Assembly (NCBI RefSeq): GCF_014384745.1 | Contig: NZ_JACRSO010000002.1 | Span: 1-64,000, forward strand | DNA: 64,000 bases | Origin: Luoshenia tenuis | GTDB taxonomy: Bacteria > Bacillota > Clostridia > Christensenellales > GCA-900066905 | Direction: 5' to 3' | Shown here: piece by piece, positions 24,384 to 31,428 of the stretch | Numbering within the stretch: position 1 is the first letter of the stretch | How the letters are laid out: each line of letters opens with the position of its first letter | The notes under the pieces: generated by a model | What the model was told of the DNA's origin: nothing | What the model saw: the letters and a program-made list of their open reading frames with translations, nothing else | Databases searched by the model: none | Translations under genes and position numbers: made by a program

Positions 24384-24467
24384 GCGGGCGTGGCGGAATG
24401 GCAGACGCGCCAGACTTAGGATCTGGTGCCCTCGGGTGTATGAGTTCAAGTCTCATCGCCCGCACCA
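24384..24467 (+). tRNA. tRNA-Leu (anticodon TAG)
   Basis: 84-nt class II tRNA with a long variable arm (TGCCCTCGGGTGTA). Acceptor GCGGGCG/CGCCCGC, anticodon stem CCAGA/TCTGG with loop CTTAGGA, CCA encoded. Confidence 0.95.
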
Positions 24468-24477
24468 TTACTTTCAT

Positions 24478-24552
24478 GCGGTAGTAGCTCAATGGTAGAG
24501 TGCCACCTTGCCATGGTGGATGTTGCGAGTTCGAGTCTCGTCTACCGCTCCA
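24478..24552 (+). tRNA. tRNA-Gly (anticodon GCC)
   Basis: Acceptor GCGGTAG/CTACCGC, anticodon stem CCACC/GGTGG with loop TTGCCAT, CCA encoded. Confidence 0.95.
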
Positions 24553-24556
24553 TTTT

Positions 24557-24630
24557 GCGGGTGTAGCTCAATGGTAGAGTTCCAGCCTTCCAAGCTGGCT
24601 GTGTGGGTTCGATTCCCATCACCCGCTCCA
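24557..24630 (+). tRNA. tRNA-Gly (anticodon TCC)
   Basis: Acceptor GCGGGTG/CACCCGC, anticodon stem CCAGC/GCTGG with loop CTTCCAA, CCA encoded. Only 4 nt separate it from the other tRNA-Gly. Confidence 0.95.
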
Positions 24631-24654
24631 CTATTAGCTTAAATACCCAATTGC

Positions 24655-24730
24655 GGACCGCTAGCTCAGTTGGTAGAGCACCTGACTCTTAATCAGGGTG
24701 TCCAGGGTTCGAGCCCCTGGCGGTCCACCA
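24655..24730 (+). tRNA. tRNA-Lys (anticodon CTT)
   Basis: Acceptor GGACCGC/GCGGTCC, anticodon stem CCTGA/TCAGG with loop CTCTTAA, T-loop TTCGAGC, CCA encoded. Last tRNA of the cluster. Confidence 0.95.
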
Positions 24731-24733
24731 GCT

Positions 24734-24770
24734 AAAACCTCAGTAAACGTCAGTGTTTGCTGGGGTTTTG
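24734..24770 (+). terminator. Terminator of the tRNA cluster
   Basis: 15-bp stem with G-T pairs (24734-24748 with 24755-24769), 3' arm ending GGGGTTTT. It separates the tRNA transcript from the CRISPR leader. Confidence 0.75.
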
Positions 24771-24933
24771 CTTTATGTTCCTTTGGTGCGAAACACAAGT
24801 GATCATAAATATGCGGGGTGTTTCGCACCACATTTCTACCCTTTTGGCCCTAAAAATGTGTTACAAATAGTTGCGCGCTTCGGCAAAAGAAGCTATATTG
24901 TAGTTGTGAATTGTTACAATACAATTTGTTGCA
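24771..24933 (+). promoter_or_regulatory. CRISPR leader with putative promoter
   Basis: 163 nt of AT-richer, non-coding DNA abutting the first repeat. It holds a 13-bp inverted repeat (listed separately) and a plausible promoter, TTGCGC (24871-24876), 17-nt spacer, TATATT (24894-24899), which would start transcription about 30 nt before repeat 1. A second -10-like TACAAT lies at 24915-24920. Confidence 0.6.
24784..24830. repeat. 13-bp perfect inverted repeat in the CRISPR leader
   Basis: TGGTGCGAAACAC (24784-24796) and its exact reverse complement (24818-24830) around a 21-nt AT-rich loop. There is no T-run, so it does not look like a terminator on the plus strand. Confidence 0.85.
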
Positions 24934-25305
24934 GTCGCTCCCCGCGAGGGGAGCGTGGATTGAAATTGTTGCTCGCAAATAGTCCGCCCGATGAATATGG
25001 GTCGCTCCCCGCGAGGGGAGCGTGGATTGAAATAGGTTTTGCGGGGTCTGGCCTGTCCGGCGCGCTAACGTCGCTCCCCGCGAGGGGAGCGTGGATTGAA
25101 ATAAAGTATTCCTGCCCGTCGCAGTCCTCACACGGCGGGGTCGCTCCCCGCGAGGGGAGCGTGGATTGAAATCTTTCTCCCGCCGCGCTTTGGTCTCGGG
25201 GGTCGCGTCGCTCCCCGCGAGGGGAGCGTGGATTGAAATTACCGGGCCACCGCGTAACCGTTCATCCGGCTGGTCTCTCCCTGCAGGGGGAGAGACGGTC
25301 GAAAT
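24934..25305 (+). CRISPR. Type I-C-like CRISPR array, 6 repeats, 5 spacers
   Basis: Five identical 33-nt repeats start at 24934, 25001, 25070, 25140 and 25207. Each has GTCGCTCCCC, an inner GCGA loop, the complementary GGGGAGCG, and the 3' tag GTGGATTGAAAT. A sixth, diverged copy occupies 25273-25305. Spacers are 34, 36, 37, 34 and 33 nt. The ATTGAAAT 3' end and hairpin form match subtype I-C repeats. Leader on the left and degenerate repeat on the right both indicate plus-strand transcription. No cas gene occurs in the window, so the array is either orphan or served in trans. Spacer origins cannot be judged without a search. Confidence 0.97.
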
Positions 25306-25372
25306 TTTTATAGTCTGCTAAAGGATGTGTTTTAGCTCACTAAGCTTGTATCTTTTAGTAGCTTTACATGAA

Positions 25373-25398
25373 AGCGACCGCGCCTTAGCGCGGTCGCT
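25373..25398. terminator. GC-rich hairpin after the CRISPR array
   Basis: 10-bp perfect stem AGCGACCGCG/CGCGGTCGCT, loop CCTTAG. No clear T-run on either side, so it may be a weak terminator for the array transcript. Confidence 0.5.
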
Positions 25399-25507
25399 GT
25401 TGTCATATAGACGTGACGGCGCAGAAAAAGCGCCATAAATCGCAAAGATTATTCATAACGCAAGGCTTAGCTCCCATACATTGGTCATAGGAAAAGGGGG
25501 TAGCTTT

Positions 25508-26353
25508 ATGCGGATATGGATCTTGACAAAAAAGAATTTGGCGCGCGCCGGCATTATAGCGCTAGTTGCACTGGTGGCGGTCGGCGCGCTGTATTGGGGC
25601 GGCGGGCAAGCTGCCAGCAGTGTATTTGGTACGGCTAAAAAAGAACTGCCCGTTTATTCGGTGGAGCAAAGCAAAAAGAAGATCGCCATTAGCTTTGACG
25701 CCGCCTGGGGCGACGAAAAGACTAGCGATATCCTTTCGATACTGGATGAATACCAGGCAAAATGCACTTTTTTTCTCGTAGGGTTTTGGGTAGATAAATA
25801 TCCTGAACACGTAAAGGAGATCGACGCTGCCGGACACGAGATCGGCAATCACTCCACCAATCATCCGCATATGGCCTCGCTATCCGAAGGCGAGATGCAA
25901 TATGAGATCAAAACTACATCGGAAAAAATAACCGCTTTGACAGGCAAAGAGGTCAAGGTATTCCGCCCGCCTTTTGGCGAATACAACGATTCATTGATCA
26001 AGACTTGTAAAGGCATGGGGATTCAGGCCATACAGTGGGACGTAGACAGCTTGGATTGGAAGGAACAGGGCGTGCAGCCCATGGTAGACCGGGTGCTGAA
26101 TAACGTAAAACCGGGATCTATCGTGCTTTTCCACAACAACTCAAAATATATTACAGAAGCGCTGCCTACGATTTTGAAAACCCTCAAAGACCAGGGATAT
26201 GAAATCGTATCGGTCTCTGACCTCCTGCTGCCCGAACCAACCACGATCGATACACAGGGCATGCAGCATTCCGCTGAACCTACGCCTACAGCCGCGCCGG
26301 AGGAACAGCCGGAAGCGCCGCAGCCGGTTGCGGACGATTCGCCGGCCGCATAA
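25508..26353 (+). CDS. Polysaccharide deacetylase (PdaB-like)
   Basis: A 281-residue membrane-anchored or secreted NodB-domain protein. An N-terminal hydrophobic segment (about 15-30) is followed by the NodB domain: SFDAAWGDE (Asp64, Asp69), HSTNH (metal histidines), RPPFGEYN and LFHNN. The SFDAAWG form of motif 1 is typical of the sporulation protein PdaB, which removes acetyl groups from cortex or wall amino-sugars. The last 35 residues are a Pro/Glu/Ala-rich tail (TPTAAPEEQPEAPQPV) not needed for the fold. GAAAAGGGGG precedes ATG 25508; an ATG at 25481 overlaps that site. The PdaB assignment is by motif, not by search. Confidence 0.8.
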   Translation: MRIWILTKKNLARAGIIALVALVAVGALYWGGGQAASSVFGTAKKELPVYSVEQSKKKIAISFDAAWGDEKTSDILSILDEYQAKCTFFLVGFWVDKYPEHVKEIDAAGHEIGNHSTNHPHMASLSEGEMQYEIKTTSEKITALTGKEVKVFRPPFGEYNDSLIKTCKGMGIQAIQWDVDSLDWKEQGVQPMVDRVLNNVKPGSIVLFHNNSKYITEALPTILKTLKDQGYEIVSVSDLLLPEPTTIDTQGMQHSAEPTPTAAPEEQPEAPQPVADDSPAA

Positions 26354-26363
26354 AGATTTATTC

Positions 26364-26400
26364 AATATACCGCTATCACGGATAGCGGTATATTTTATTT
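26364..26400 (+). terminator. Terminator of the deacetylase gene
   Basis: Perfect 14-bp stem (26364-26377 with 26381-26394, loop ACG), followed by TTATTTTT. Confidence 0.9.
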
Positions 26401-26433
26401 TTGTTGGGAATATAAATTTTATAGACAATTATA

Positions 26434-26462
26434 TTGACATAGCAATAATGTATTGATATTAT
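26434..26462 (+). promoter_or_regulatory. Promoter of the binding-protein operon
   Basis: Perfect TTGACA (26434-26439), 17-nt spacer, TATTAT (26457-26462). It lies in AT-rich DNA about 255 nt before the first recognised gene. Confidence 0.7.
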
Positions 26463-26716
26463 ACAAATGTAGACAAATTATAAATAATGTGGCGAATAAA
26501 AGCGTTTTTGCTCTGATATTCGCTGGAGCTTTTAATGTGCAAACGCTTGAGCTTTTCAACTTATATTTAAGAATCCAGAAGAGAGGTGATAAATGCAGAT
26601 ACGGCGATCCCGGCGACGCCAGACCGGAGCGGCAGACGGATTTGGCTGGCGGAGAAGTAGCCCACTGGGACGTGGCTTTGCCGAAAGAAGTTTTGAAAGA
26701 ACTAGGGGGAAATATC
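26463..26716 (+). other. Long leader of the binding-protein operon
   Basis: About 250 nt between the promoter and the lipoprotein ATG. The first 120 nt are AT-rich; the last 130 are GC-rich. AGAGAGGTGATAA precedes an ATG at 26593 whose frame runs 74 codons and overlaps the lipoprotein gene out of frame, so a short translated leader is possible. The lipoprotein's own frame also stays open upstream. I could not match the stretch to a riboswitch class and saw no terminator/antiterminator pair. Confidence 0.4.
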
Positions 26717-28081
26717 ATGAAGAAAGTAACCATAGGCGCGCTGGGGTTAGCGCTGAGCGCGATAATACTGCTTGCGGCCTGCACGCCGCAAGCAACGCAG
26801 GGCAGCACCGCTTCTGAGGCCTCATCTGCGCAGGAATCATCCAGCACCTCAGCAGCAAATGCAGACCCGGTTACCTTGGAGTTTTGGGATATGTTGTGGG
26901 GACCGGATGCCTATGCGACCGCGGCGGAAGAACTATCTGCAAAGTATACAGAAGTTGCGTCTAATGTTACCGTCAACTACACCAGCGTAGCGTGGAGCAA
27001 TTGGTTTGAGCAGTATTCTACTGCGTTAGCATCCAATGCCGCACCTGATGTAGCCACTGGCGGCGGATACATGCCCTTTCAGTTTGCCGCCAGCGATGAA
27101 ACGGCCGACCTGAAGTGGATCTATGACGAGTGGAAAAAGGAAGGCACGCTGGATGATTTCCTGGAAGATGACTGCGAGTACTGGAAATGGAACGATAAGT
27201 ACCTGGCGATTCCTTCAGACAAAGATTTCCGTGTCATGATCATTCGTAAGGACTGGCTGGATGAAGCTGGGCTGTCCATGCCTAAAACCTGGGATGATGT
27301 ATATGAGACGGCTAAGGTATTCAGCAAACGTGGTGATGGCATCTATGGTCTGACCCATGGCGCGCATACCGGCGGCACTGGAACGGTATTTATCCATTTC
27401 TTCGGCGCAAACTATGGTGGTATTCTGTACGACAAAGATGGCAACGCCAAGATCGATAACGAGGGAACCTATGCCATTCGCGATTTTCTGTTGAAATTGC
27501 GCAATGAGGGCCTGACCCCGGAAAGCGTTGCGACCCAGACGGGTGACGACAATGTGAAACTGTTTGCTTCTGGCAATGCGGGTATGATCATCACAAACAA
27601 CGACCAACTCAAAACGATGTGGCAGTCTGGCTTTACGAAGGATCAAGTAGCCATCGTGCCGCCGCTGACAGCGCCCAACGGCAACAGCTATTCCGCCGTC
27701 AGCCGCAATGGGCAGATGATCTTCGAAGCTTCCCAGAATAAGCAGACGGCCATGGAATTCCTCAAATGGTTCAACGAGAACAGCGAGATCCTCTGGACGG
27801 AGGGTCAGCGCAATAATATTCCTGCCCGTATCAGCATTCAGAAAAACGATATGTTCAAGGGTGATTTCCGCGAAGAGACGATTAAGTCTTATGCTCCGGT
27901 TGGCCATCAGTTCATCTGGCCTGTGACGCATGGTATTCCTTCCGCGTCTTACGTTGAAGGGCAGAAGTATGATATGAAGCTTGTTCAGGGCGCTTATACG
28001 ATGAATGATAACGATTTTAAGGCCTTAGCCAAGAGCCTAAACGACGAACTGCAAGCTACGATCGACGATATGGATAAATAG
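26717..28081 (+). CDS. Extracellular solute-binding lipoprotein (ABC sugar transporter, family 1)
   Basis: A 454-residue lipoprotein. The signal peptide MKKVTIGALGLALSAIILLA ends in a lipobox with Cys22 (LAAC), then a Ser/Ala/Gln linker (about 23-45) and the mature domain starting VTLEFWDMLWG. WYDE-type aromatic-rich segments (LKWIYDEWKKEG, WKWNDKYLAIPSDKDF, DWLDEAGLSMPKTWDDVYE) are typical of carbohydrate-binding family 1 proteins such as UgpB/MalE. Substrate unknown. AGGGGGA precedes ATG 26717. No permease or ATPase genes adjoin it; the next gene is an oxidoreductase, so transport needs partners encoded elsewhere. Confidence 0.9.
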   Translation: MKKVTIGALGLALSAIILLAACTPQATQGSTASEASSAQESSSTSAANADPVTLEFWDMLWGPDAYATAAEELSAKYTEVASNVTVNYTSVAWSNWFEQYSTALASNAAPDVATGGGYMPFQFAASDETADLKWIYDEWKKEGTLDDFLEDDCEYWKWNDKYLAIPSDKDFRVMIIRKDWLDEAGLSMPKTWDDVYETAKVFSKRGDGIYGLTHGAHTGGTGTVFIHFFGANYGGILYDKDGNAKIDNEGTYAIRDFLLKLRNEGLTPESVATQTGDDNVKLFASGNAGMIITNNDQLKTMWQSGFTKDQVAIVPPLTAPNGNSYSAVSRNGQMIFEASQNKQTAMEFLKWFNENSEILWTEGQRNNIPARISIQKNDMFKGDFREETIKSYAPVGHQFIWPVTHGIPSASYVEGQKYDMKLVQGAYTMNDNDFKALAKSLNDELQATIDDMDK

Positions 28082-28152
28082 CCCGGAGATCGTCTGATCC
28101 GTTAAAACAAAGCAGAGGCAAAAGGCCTATGACAGGCGAAAGGAGAGGTAAA

Positions 28153-29217
28153 ATGTCTTTGAAGTTAGGCATCATCGGTTATGGGAATATGGCGTCGGGC
28201 TGGCACGCAAAGATCCCCACACAGCTGCCGGAGGTGGACCTGGTGGCGGTGCACGACATCGACCCGGAGCGGGTGGCGGCGGCCAGGGCGGACGGGTACC
28301 GGGCTTACGACAGCCTGGGGGATTTTTTAAAGGACGAAGAGGTCAACTTTGTATTGGTGGCCACGCCCAATGACTTCCACAAGCCGCTGGCGATAGCGGT
28401 GATGGAGGCGGGGAAGAACGTGATGGTGGAAAAGCCGGCCACGCTGAGCGCCCGGGACTGGGAGGAGATGATGGCGGTATCATCCCGCACGGGCAGGGTG
28501 CTGACCGTGCACCACAACCGCAGGTGGGATTTGGATTACCTAAGCATGAAGCTGAATTTAAGCAAGGGTTATATCGGTAAACCCTATGCCATTACATCAG
28601 CCCATCAGCAGTGGCGCCCCGTGAAGGGGCCGCAGAAATGGCGGGATATTCCGGAGCATGGCGGTGGATTCTTTTACGACTGGGGGGTGCACCTGTGCGA
28701 CCAGATTTTGATGCTGGATCCGGAGAATAAAGTCAAATCCGTATATCTGCAAACCAAAAGCATCCATCGTCCCCTAGTAGATGATTTTGCCAAATTGCAG
28801 CTGACGATGGCTGATGGATTGCTGATTGAGGTCTATTTAAGCACATATGTGCAAAAGCCGCTGCCGCGTTGGACGGTTTACGGCGACATGGGAACCTTTG
28901 ATGTCAAGGACTTCGGCTGCCATGGCGGCACGGTCAAATCCATAGCCTACGAGGCATGCGGGATGCAGATGGAAAAAGAAGGGGAACCGGTGGAGTTCCC
29001 AATCGAAGTGGCGCAGGTGCGAGATGGCATCACCAGGGATGATGAACGGGAAGCCGGCGGCGCTGCCTGGGTGGAGCTGTACCGCAACCTGGCGGATGTG
29101 GTGGACAACGGCGCGGAATTGATCGTCAAGCCCGAGCAGGTGCTGCGCACCATGAAGCTGCTGGATGCGGCGTTCCAGTCCGCAAGGACGGGCGAAGTGG
29201 TTCACACGGATATTTAA
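28153..29217 (+). CDS. Gfo/Idh/MocA family oxidoreductase
   Basis: A 354-residue NAD(P)-dependent dehydrogenase of sugars or cyclitols. An N-terminal Rossmann fold (GIIGYGNMASGW, then VAVHDIDPERVAAA), the VEKPATLS motif with the catalytic-site lysine, and a C-terminal alpha/beta domain with GGGFFYDWGVHLCDQIL. The exact substrate cannot be read from the sequence. AGGAGAGG precedes ATG 28153. It follows the binding-protein gene by 71 nt without a terminator, suggesting a shared role in uptake and oxidation of one sugar or inositol-like compound. Confidence 0.9.
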   Translation: MSLKLGIIGYGNMASGWHAKIPTQLPEVDLVAVHDIDPERVAAARADGYRAYDSLGDFLKDEEVNFVLVATPNDFHKPLAIAVMEAGKNVMVEKPATLSARDWEEMMAVSSRTGRVLTVHHNRRWDLDYLSMKLNLSKGYIGKPYAITSAHQQWRPVKGPQKWRDIPEHGGGFFYDWGVHLCDQILMLDPENKVKSVYLQTKSIHRPLVDDFAKLQLTMADGLLIEVYLSTYVQKPLPRWTVYGDMGTFDVKDFGCHGGTVKSIAYEACGMQMEKEGEPVEFPIEVAQVRDGITRDDEREAGGAAWVELYRNLADVVDNGAELIVKPEQVLRTMKLLDAAFQSARTGEVVHTDI

Positions 29218-29240
29218 TCGATAGGCTTACCGGCAATAGA

Positions 29241-29270
29241 CCCTGATAGACCCTCCTAAAGATATCAGGG
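29241..29270 (+). repeat. Inverted repeat downstream of the oxidoreductase gene
   Basis: CCCTGATA (29241-29248) and TATCAGGG (29263-29270). No T-run follows; it may contribute to transcript stability. Confidence 0.5.
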
Positions 29271-29307
29271 CGTGTTCCCCTCTAAATTTGCAGCTGATTT
29301 GACACAG

Positions 29308-29347
29308 AAGAGCATGGCGTTTATATATTGAAGCGCCATGCTCTTTT
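29308..29347. terminator. Terminator of the oxidoreductase operon
   Basis: 12-bp perfect stem AAGAGCATGGCG/CGCCATGCTCTT with a 14-nt loop, then TT. Confidence 0.8.
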
Positions 29348-29440
29348 ACTGCCAACTGACGCAGCTGGCTGTGTTGGAATAAAAAGCACAGCGGATGCGT
29401 ATGATGAACAAAAGGGTTGATTTGGGGAGGATGCGTAAAG

Positions 29441-30064
29441 ATGGAGGGTCATCAGCCGACCAATACAGTGACGCTAATGGGAAAGGTACAAGGAGAGATC
29501 AGCTTCAGCCACCACGTGATGCAGGAAAAGTTTTATAAATTGACGTTGGAGGTCCCGCGGCTCAGTGGGCAGGTCGATGTGCTGCCCGTTACGCTGGCGG
29601 AGCATCTGATCGAAGGGATGGCGCTTTCAGATGGCGCACAGCTTTGGATCAAGGGGCAGCTGCGCTCTTATAACCGCTTAGTGGACGGCGCCAGCCGCCT
29701 GGTTTTAACGGTCTTCGCTTTGGACGCGGAGCTGATTGCAGATGACGGCATGCCTTTAAACGGCGGCCCCAATGAAATATTTCTGGACGGGTTTTTATGC
29801 AAACCGCCGGTATACCGTACAACGCCCTTTCAGCGCGAGATCGCTGACCTGCTGGTGGCGGTCAACCGGGCCTATGGCAAGAGCGATTATATCCCCTGCA
29901 TCGCCTGGGGCCGCAACGCCCGCAAGGCCGGGCAGATGAAGGTGGGGGATCACGTGGTGCTGCAGGGTCGGCTGCAAAGCCGGGATTACCGCAAAACTTT
30001 GCCTGAAGGAGAAGTGACCCGTACAGCCTATGAGGTCTCCATCGTACGGTTAGATTTACTGTAA
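29441..30064 (+). CDS. SSB-like protein with two OB-fold segments
   Basis: A 207-residue protein. Residues about 7-105 (TVTLMGKVQGEISFSHHVMQ ... WIKGQLRSYNRL ... LVLTVFALDAEL) and about 110-207 (NEIFLDGFLCKPPVYRTTPF ... YIPCIAWGRNARKAGQMKVG ... VVLQGRLQSRDY) each read like an OB-fold of single-stranded DNA-binding proteins. The second has the clear SSB pattern PCIAWGRNA and GDHVVLQGRLQSR. There is no acidic Ser/Gly-rich tail or DDDIPF-like C-terminus, so it is not the replicative SSB. ATG 29441 lies 10 nt after GGGGAGG; the TTG at 29417 is upstream of that site. Confidence 0.78.
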   Translation: MEGHQPTNTVTLMGKVQGEISFSHHVMQEKFYKLTLEVPRLSGQVDVLPVTLAEHLIEGMALSDGAQLWIKGQLRSYNRLVDGASRLVLTVFALDAELIADDGMPLNGGPNEIFLDGFLCKPPVYRTTPFQREIADLLVAVNRAYGKSDYIPCIAWGRNARKAGQMKVGDHVVLQGRLQSRDYRKTLPEGEVTRTAYEVSIVRLDLL

Positions 30065-30078
30065 ACCTATTACCGTGT

Positions 30079-30111
30079 AAAAACGCTGCTTTTAGAAAGC
30101 AGCGTTTTTTT
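30079..30111 (+). terminator. Terminator of the SSB-like gene
   Basis: AAAAACGCTGCTTT paired with AAAGCAGCGTTTTT, ending in seven T. Confidence 0.9.
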
Positions 30112-30166
30112 GATGGCGGAAATGCCGGTTTTATAAGAATGTAGATTTTTTTCGCTGGAACGCCCT

Positions 30167-30194
30167 TTGATTTCGCACGCTAATATGTTAAAAT
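30167..30194 (+). promoter_or_regulatory. Putative promoter of the FAH-family gene
   Basis: TTGATT (30167-30172), 16-nt spacer, TAAAAT (30189-30194), about 120 nt before the start codon. Confidence 0.5.
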
Positions 30195-30313
30195 AATAAA
30201 AAAGTTATCTTGAGCGCGGCAGGCGCGTCAGCAGGGTATGTTTTTTACGATTGCGTTGGCGTTCGCTGCACGGAACTGTTGCGGAATTAAGGATCATAAA
30301 AGGGGTGAGGCCG

Positions 30314-31075
30314 GTGCGCATCGCAAGAGTAGAACGGGATGGACAGGTTTTTTATGCGGCCGTAGAGGGGACGCTTCTCCGGCGGCTGGAGGGATGCATT
30401 TTTGATGAAGTCCGTTTGACGGATGAAACCTATCGTTTAGACGAGGCGCGGCTGCTTTCCCCGGTACAGCCCAGCAAGGTCGTGGCGGTAGGGATCAATT
30501 ATGCCGACCATATGGAAGAAATGAAGCACCAAAAGCCGGAGGACCCGGTGATCTTTATCAAACCGGCTTCCTGCGTGGTCGGCCCGGATGAGCCGATCGT
30601 CCGCCCGCCGCAATCGGCGCGGGTGGATTATGAGGCTGAGTTGGGCGTGGTGATCGGCCGGCACTGCCAGCGGATCGGCGCAGACGAGGCTATGGATTAT
30701 GTACTGGGCTTTACCTGCGTAAACGATGTGACCGCGCGGGATATACAGCAAAAAGACGGCCAGTGGACCCGGGCAAAAGGCTTTTATACCTTTGCGCCCA
30801 TCGGCCCCTGGATCGAAACGGCGTTTGATTATACGCAGGCGGATGTGGAATCGCGCCTGAACGGGAAGGTCTGCCAGCACAGCAACACCCGCCTGTTGAT
30901 GAACCCGATCCCTAAGCTCATCAGCTTTATCAGCCAGGTGATGACGCTGGAGGCGGGAGATGTGATCGCCACCGGTACGCCGGCGGGCATTGGGCCCATG
31001 GTGGCCGGAGATGTGGTGGAGATCGAGGTCGAGGGCATCGGGATACTGCGCAATCCGGTGATCGATTGGGAATGA
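30314..31075 (+). CDS. Fumarylacetoacetate hydrolase family protein
   Basis: A 253-residue FAH-superfamily enzyme. VAVGINYADHMEEM, PVIFIKPASCVVGPDEPI, VDYEAELGVVIGR (metal-ligand glutamates), GFTCVNDVTARDIQ and GDVIATGTPAGIGPM are the standard FAH motifs. Members hydrolyse or decarboxylate acylpyruvates, oxaloacetate or related keto acids; the substrate is not predictable here. The start is GTG 30314 after AAAGGGGTGAGG; the ATG at 30251 lies far upstream of any ribosome-binding site. Confidence 0.88.
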   Translation: MRIARVERDGQVFYAAVEGTLLRRLEGCIFDEVRLTDETYRLDEARLLSPVQPSKVVAVGINYADHMEEMKHQKPEDPVIFIKPASCVVGPDEPIVRPPQSARVDYEAELGVVIGRHCQRIGADEAMDYVLGFTCVNDVTARDIQQKDGQWTRAKGFYTFAPIGPWIETAFDYTQADVESRLNGKVCQHSNTRLLMNPIPKLISFISQVMTLEAGDVIATGTPAGIGPMVAGDVVEIEVEGIGILRNPVIDWE

Positions 31076-31106
31076 CGGGCATTGATGAGAAAGGAGTGGG
31101 TCAGCG

Positions 31107-31418
31107 GTGAGAAATGATGCAAAGGGTCTGGGGGAGGACATCCAGAACCTTTATAAGGCTATTTTGACGCTGCAAAGCGAAGAGGACTGCGTGCGCTTTT
31201 TTGAGGACCTATGTACCATACAGGAGCTCAAGGCGATGAGCCAGCGCATGGAGGTGGCCAAGCTGCTGCGCAAGGGCGGCACCTATCATGAGATCGCCGA
31301 GGCTACCGGCGCCAGCACGGCCACGATCAGCCGGGTCAACCGCTGCCTGATCTATGGGGCCGAGGGCTATACCACTGTGCTAAACCGCCTGGAAGCACAG
31401 GAAACACAGGAAAAATAA
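31107..31418 (+). CDS. yerC: YerC/YecD-type TrpR-related protein
   Basis: A 103-residue helix-turn-helix protein of the TrpR superfamily. DLCTIQELKAMSQRMEVAKLL, GGTYHEIAEATGASTATISRVNRCL is the DNA-binding helix-turn-helix. In Firmicutes it lies beside pcrA/ligA; target genes are not well defined. GAAAGGAG precedes the GTG start at 31107. It ends 10 nt before pcrA. Confidence 0.88.
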   Translation: MRNDAKGLGEDIQNLYKAILTLQSEEDCVRFFEDLCTIQELKAMSQRMEVAKLLRKGGTYHEIAEATGASTATISRVNRCLIYGAEGYTTVLNRLEAQETQEK

Positions 31419-31428
31419 AGGGGTAAAC

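Noticed and set aside
23970..24484. Frames on both strands over the tRNA cluster
   Set aside because: All overlap well-folded tRNA genes.
24850..25169. Open frames across the CRISPR array, including a repeated SIHAPLAG-like peptide on the minus strand
   Set aside because: They are translations of the 33-nt repeats; such peptides are a well-known artefact of CRISPR arrays.
26593..26817. Separate gene starting at ATG 26593 upstream of the lipoprotein
   Set aside because: A good ribosome-binding site is present, but the frame overlaps the lipoprotein out of frame, is Arg-rich without family motifs, and most likely is a leader frame at best; kept only as a finding.
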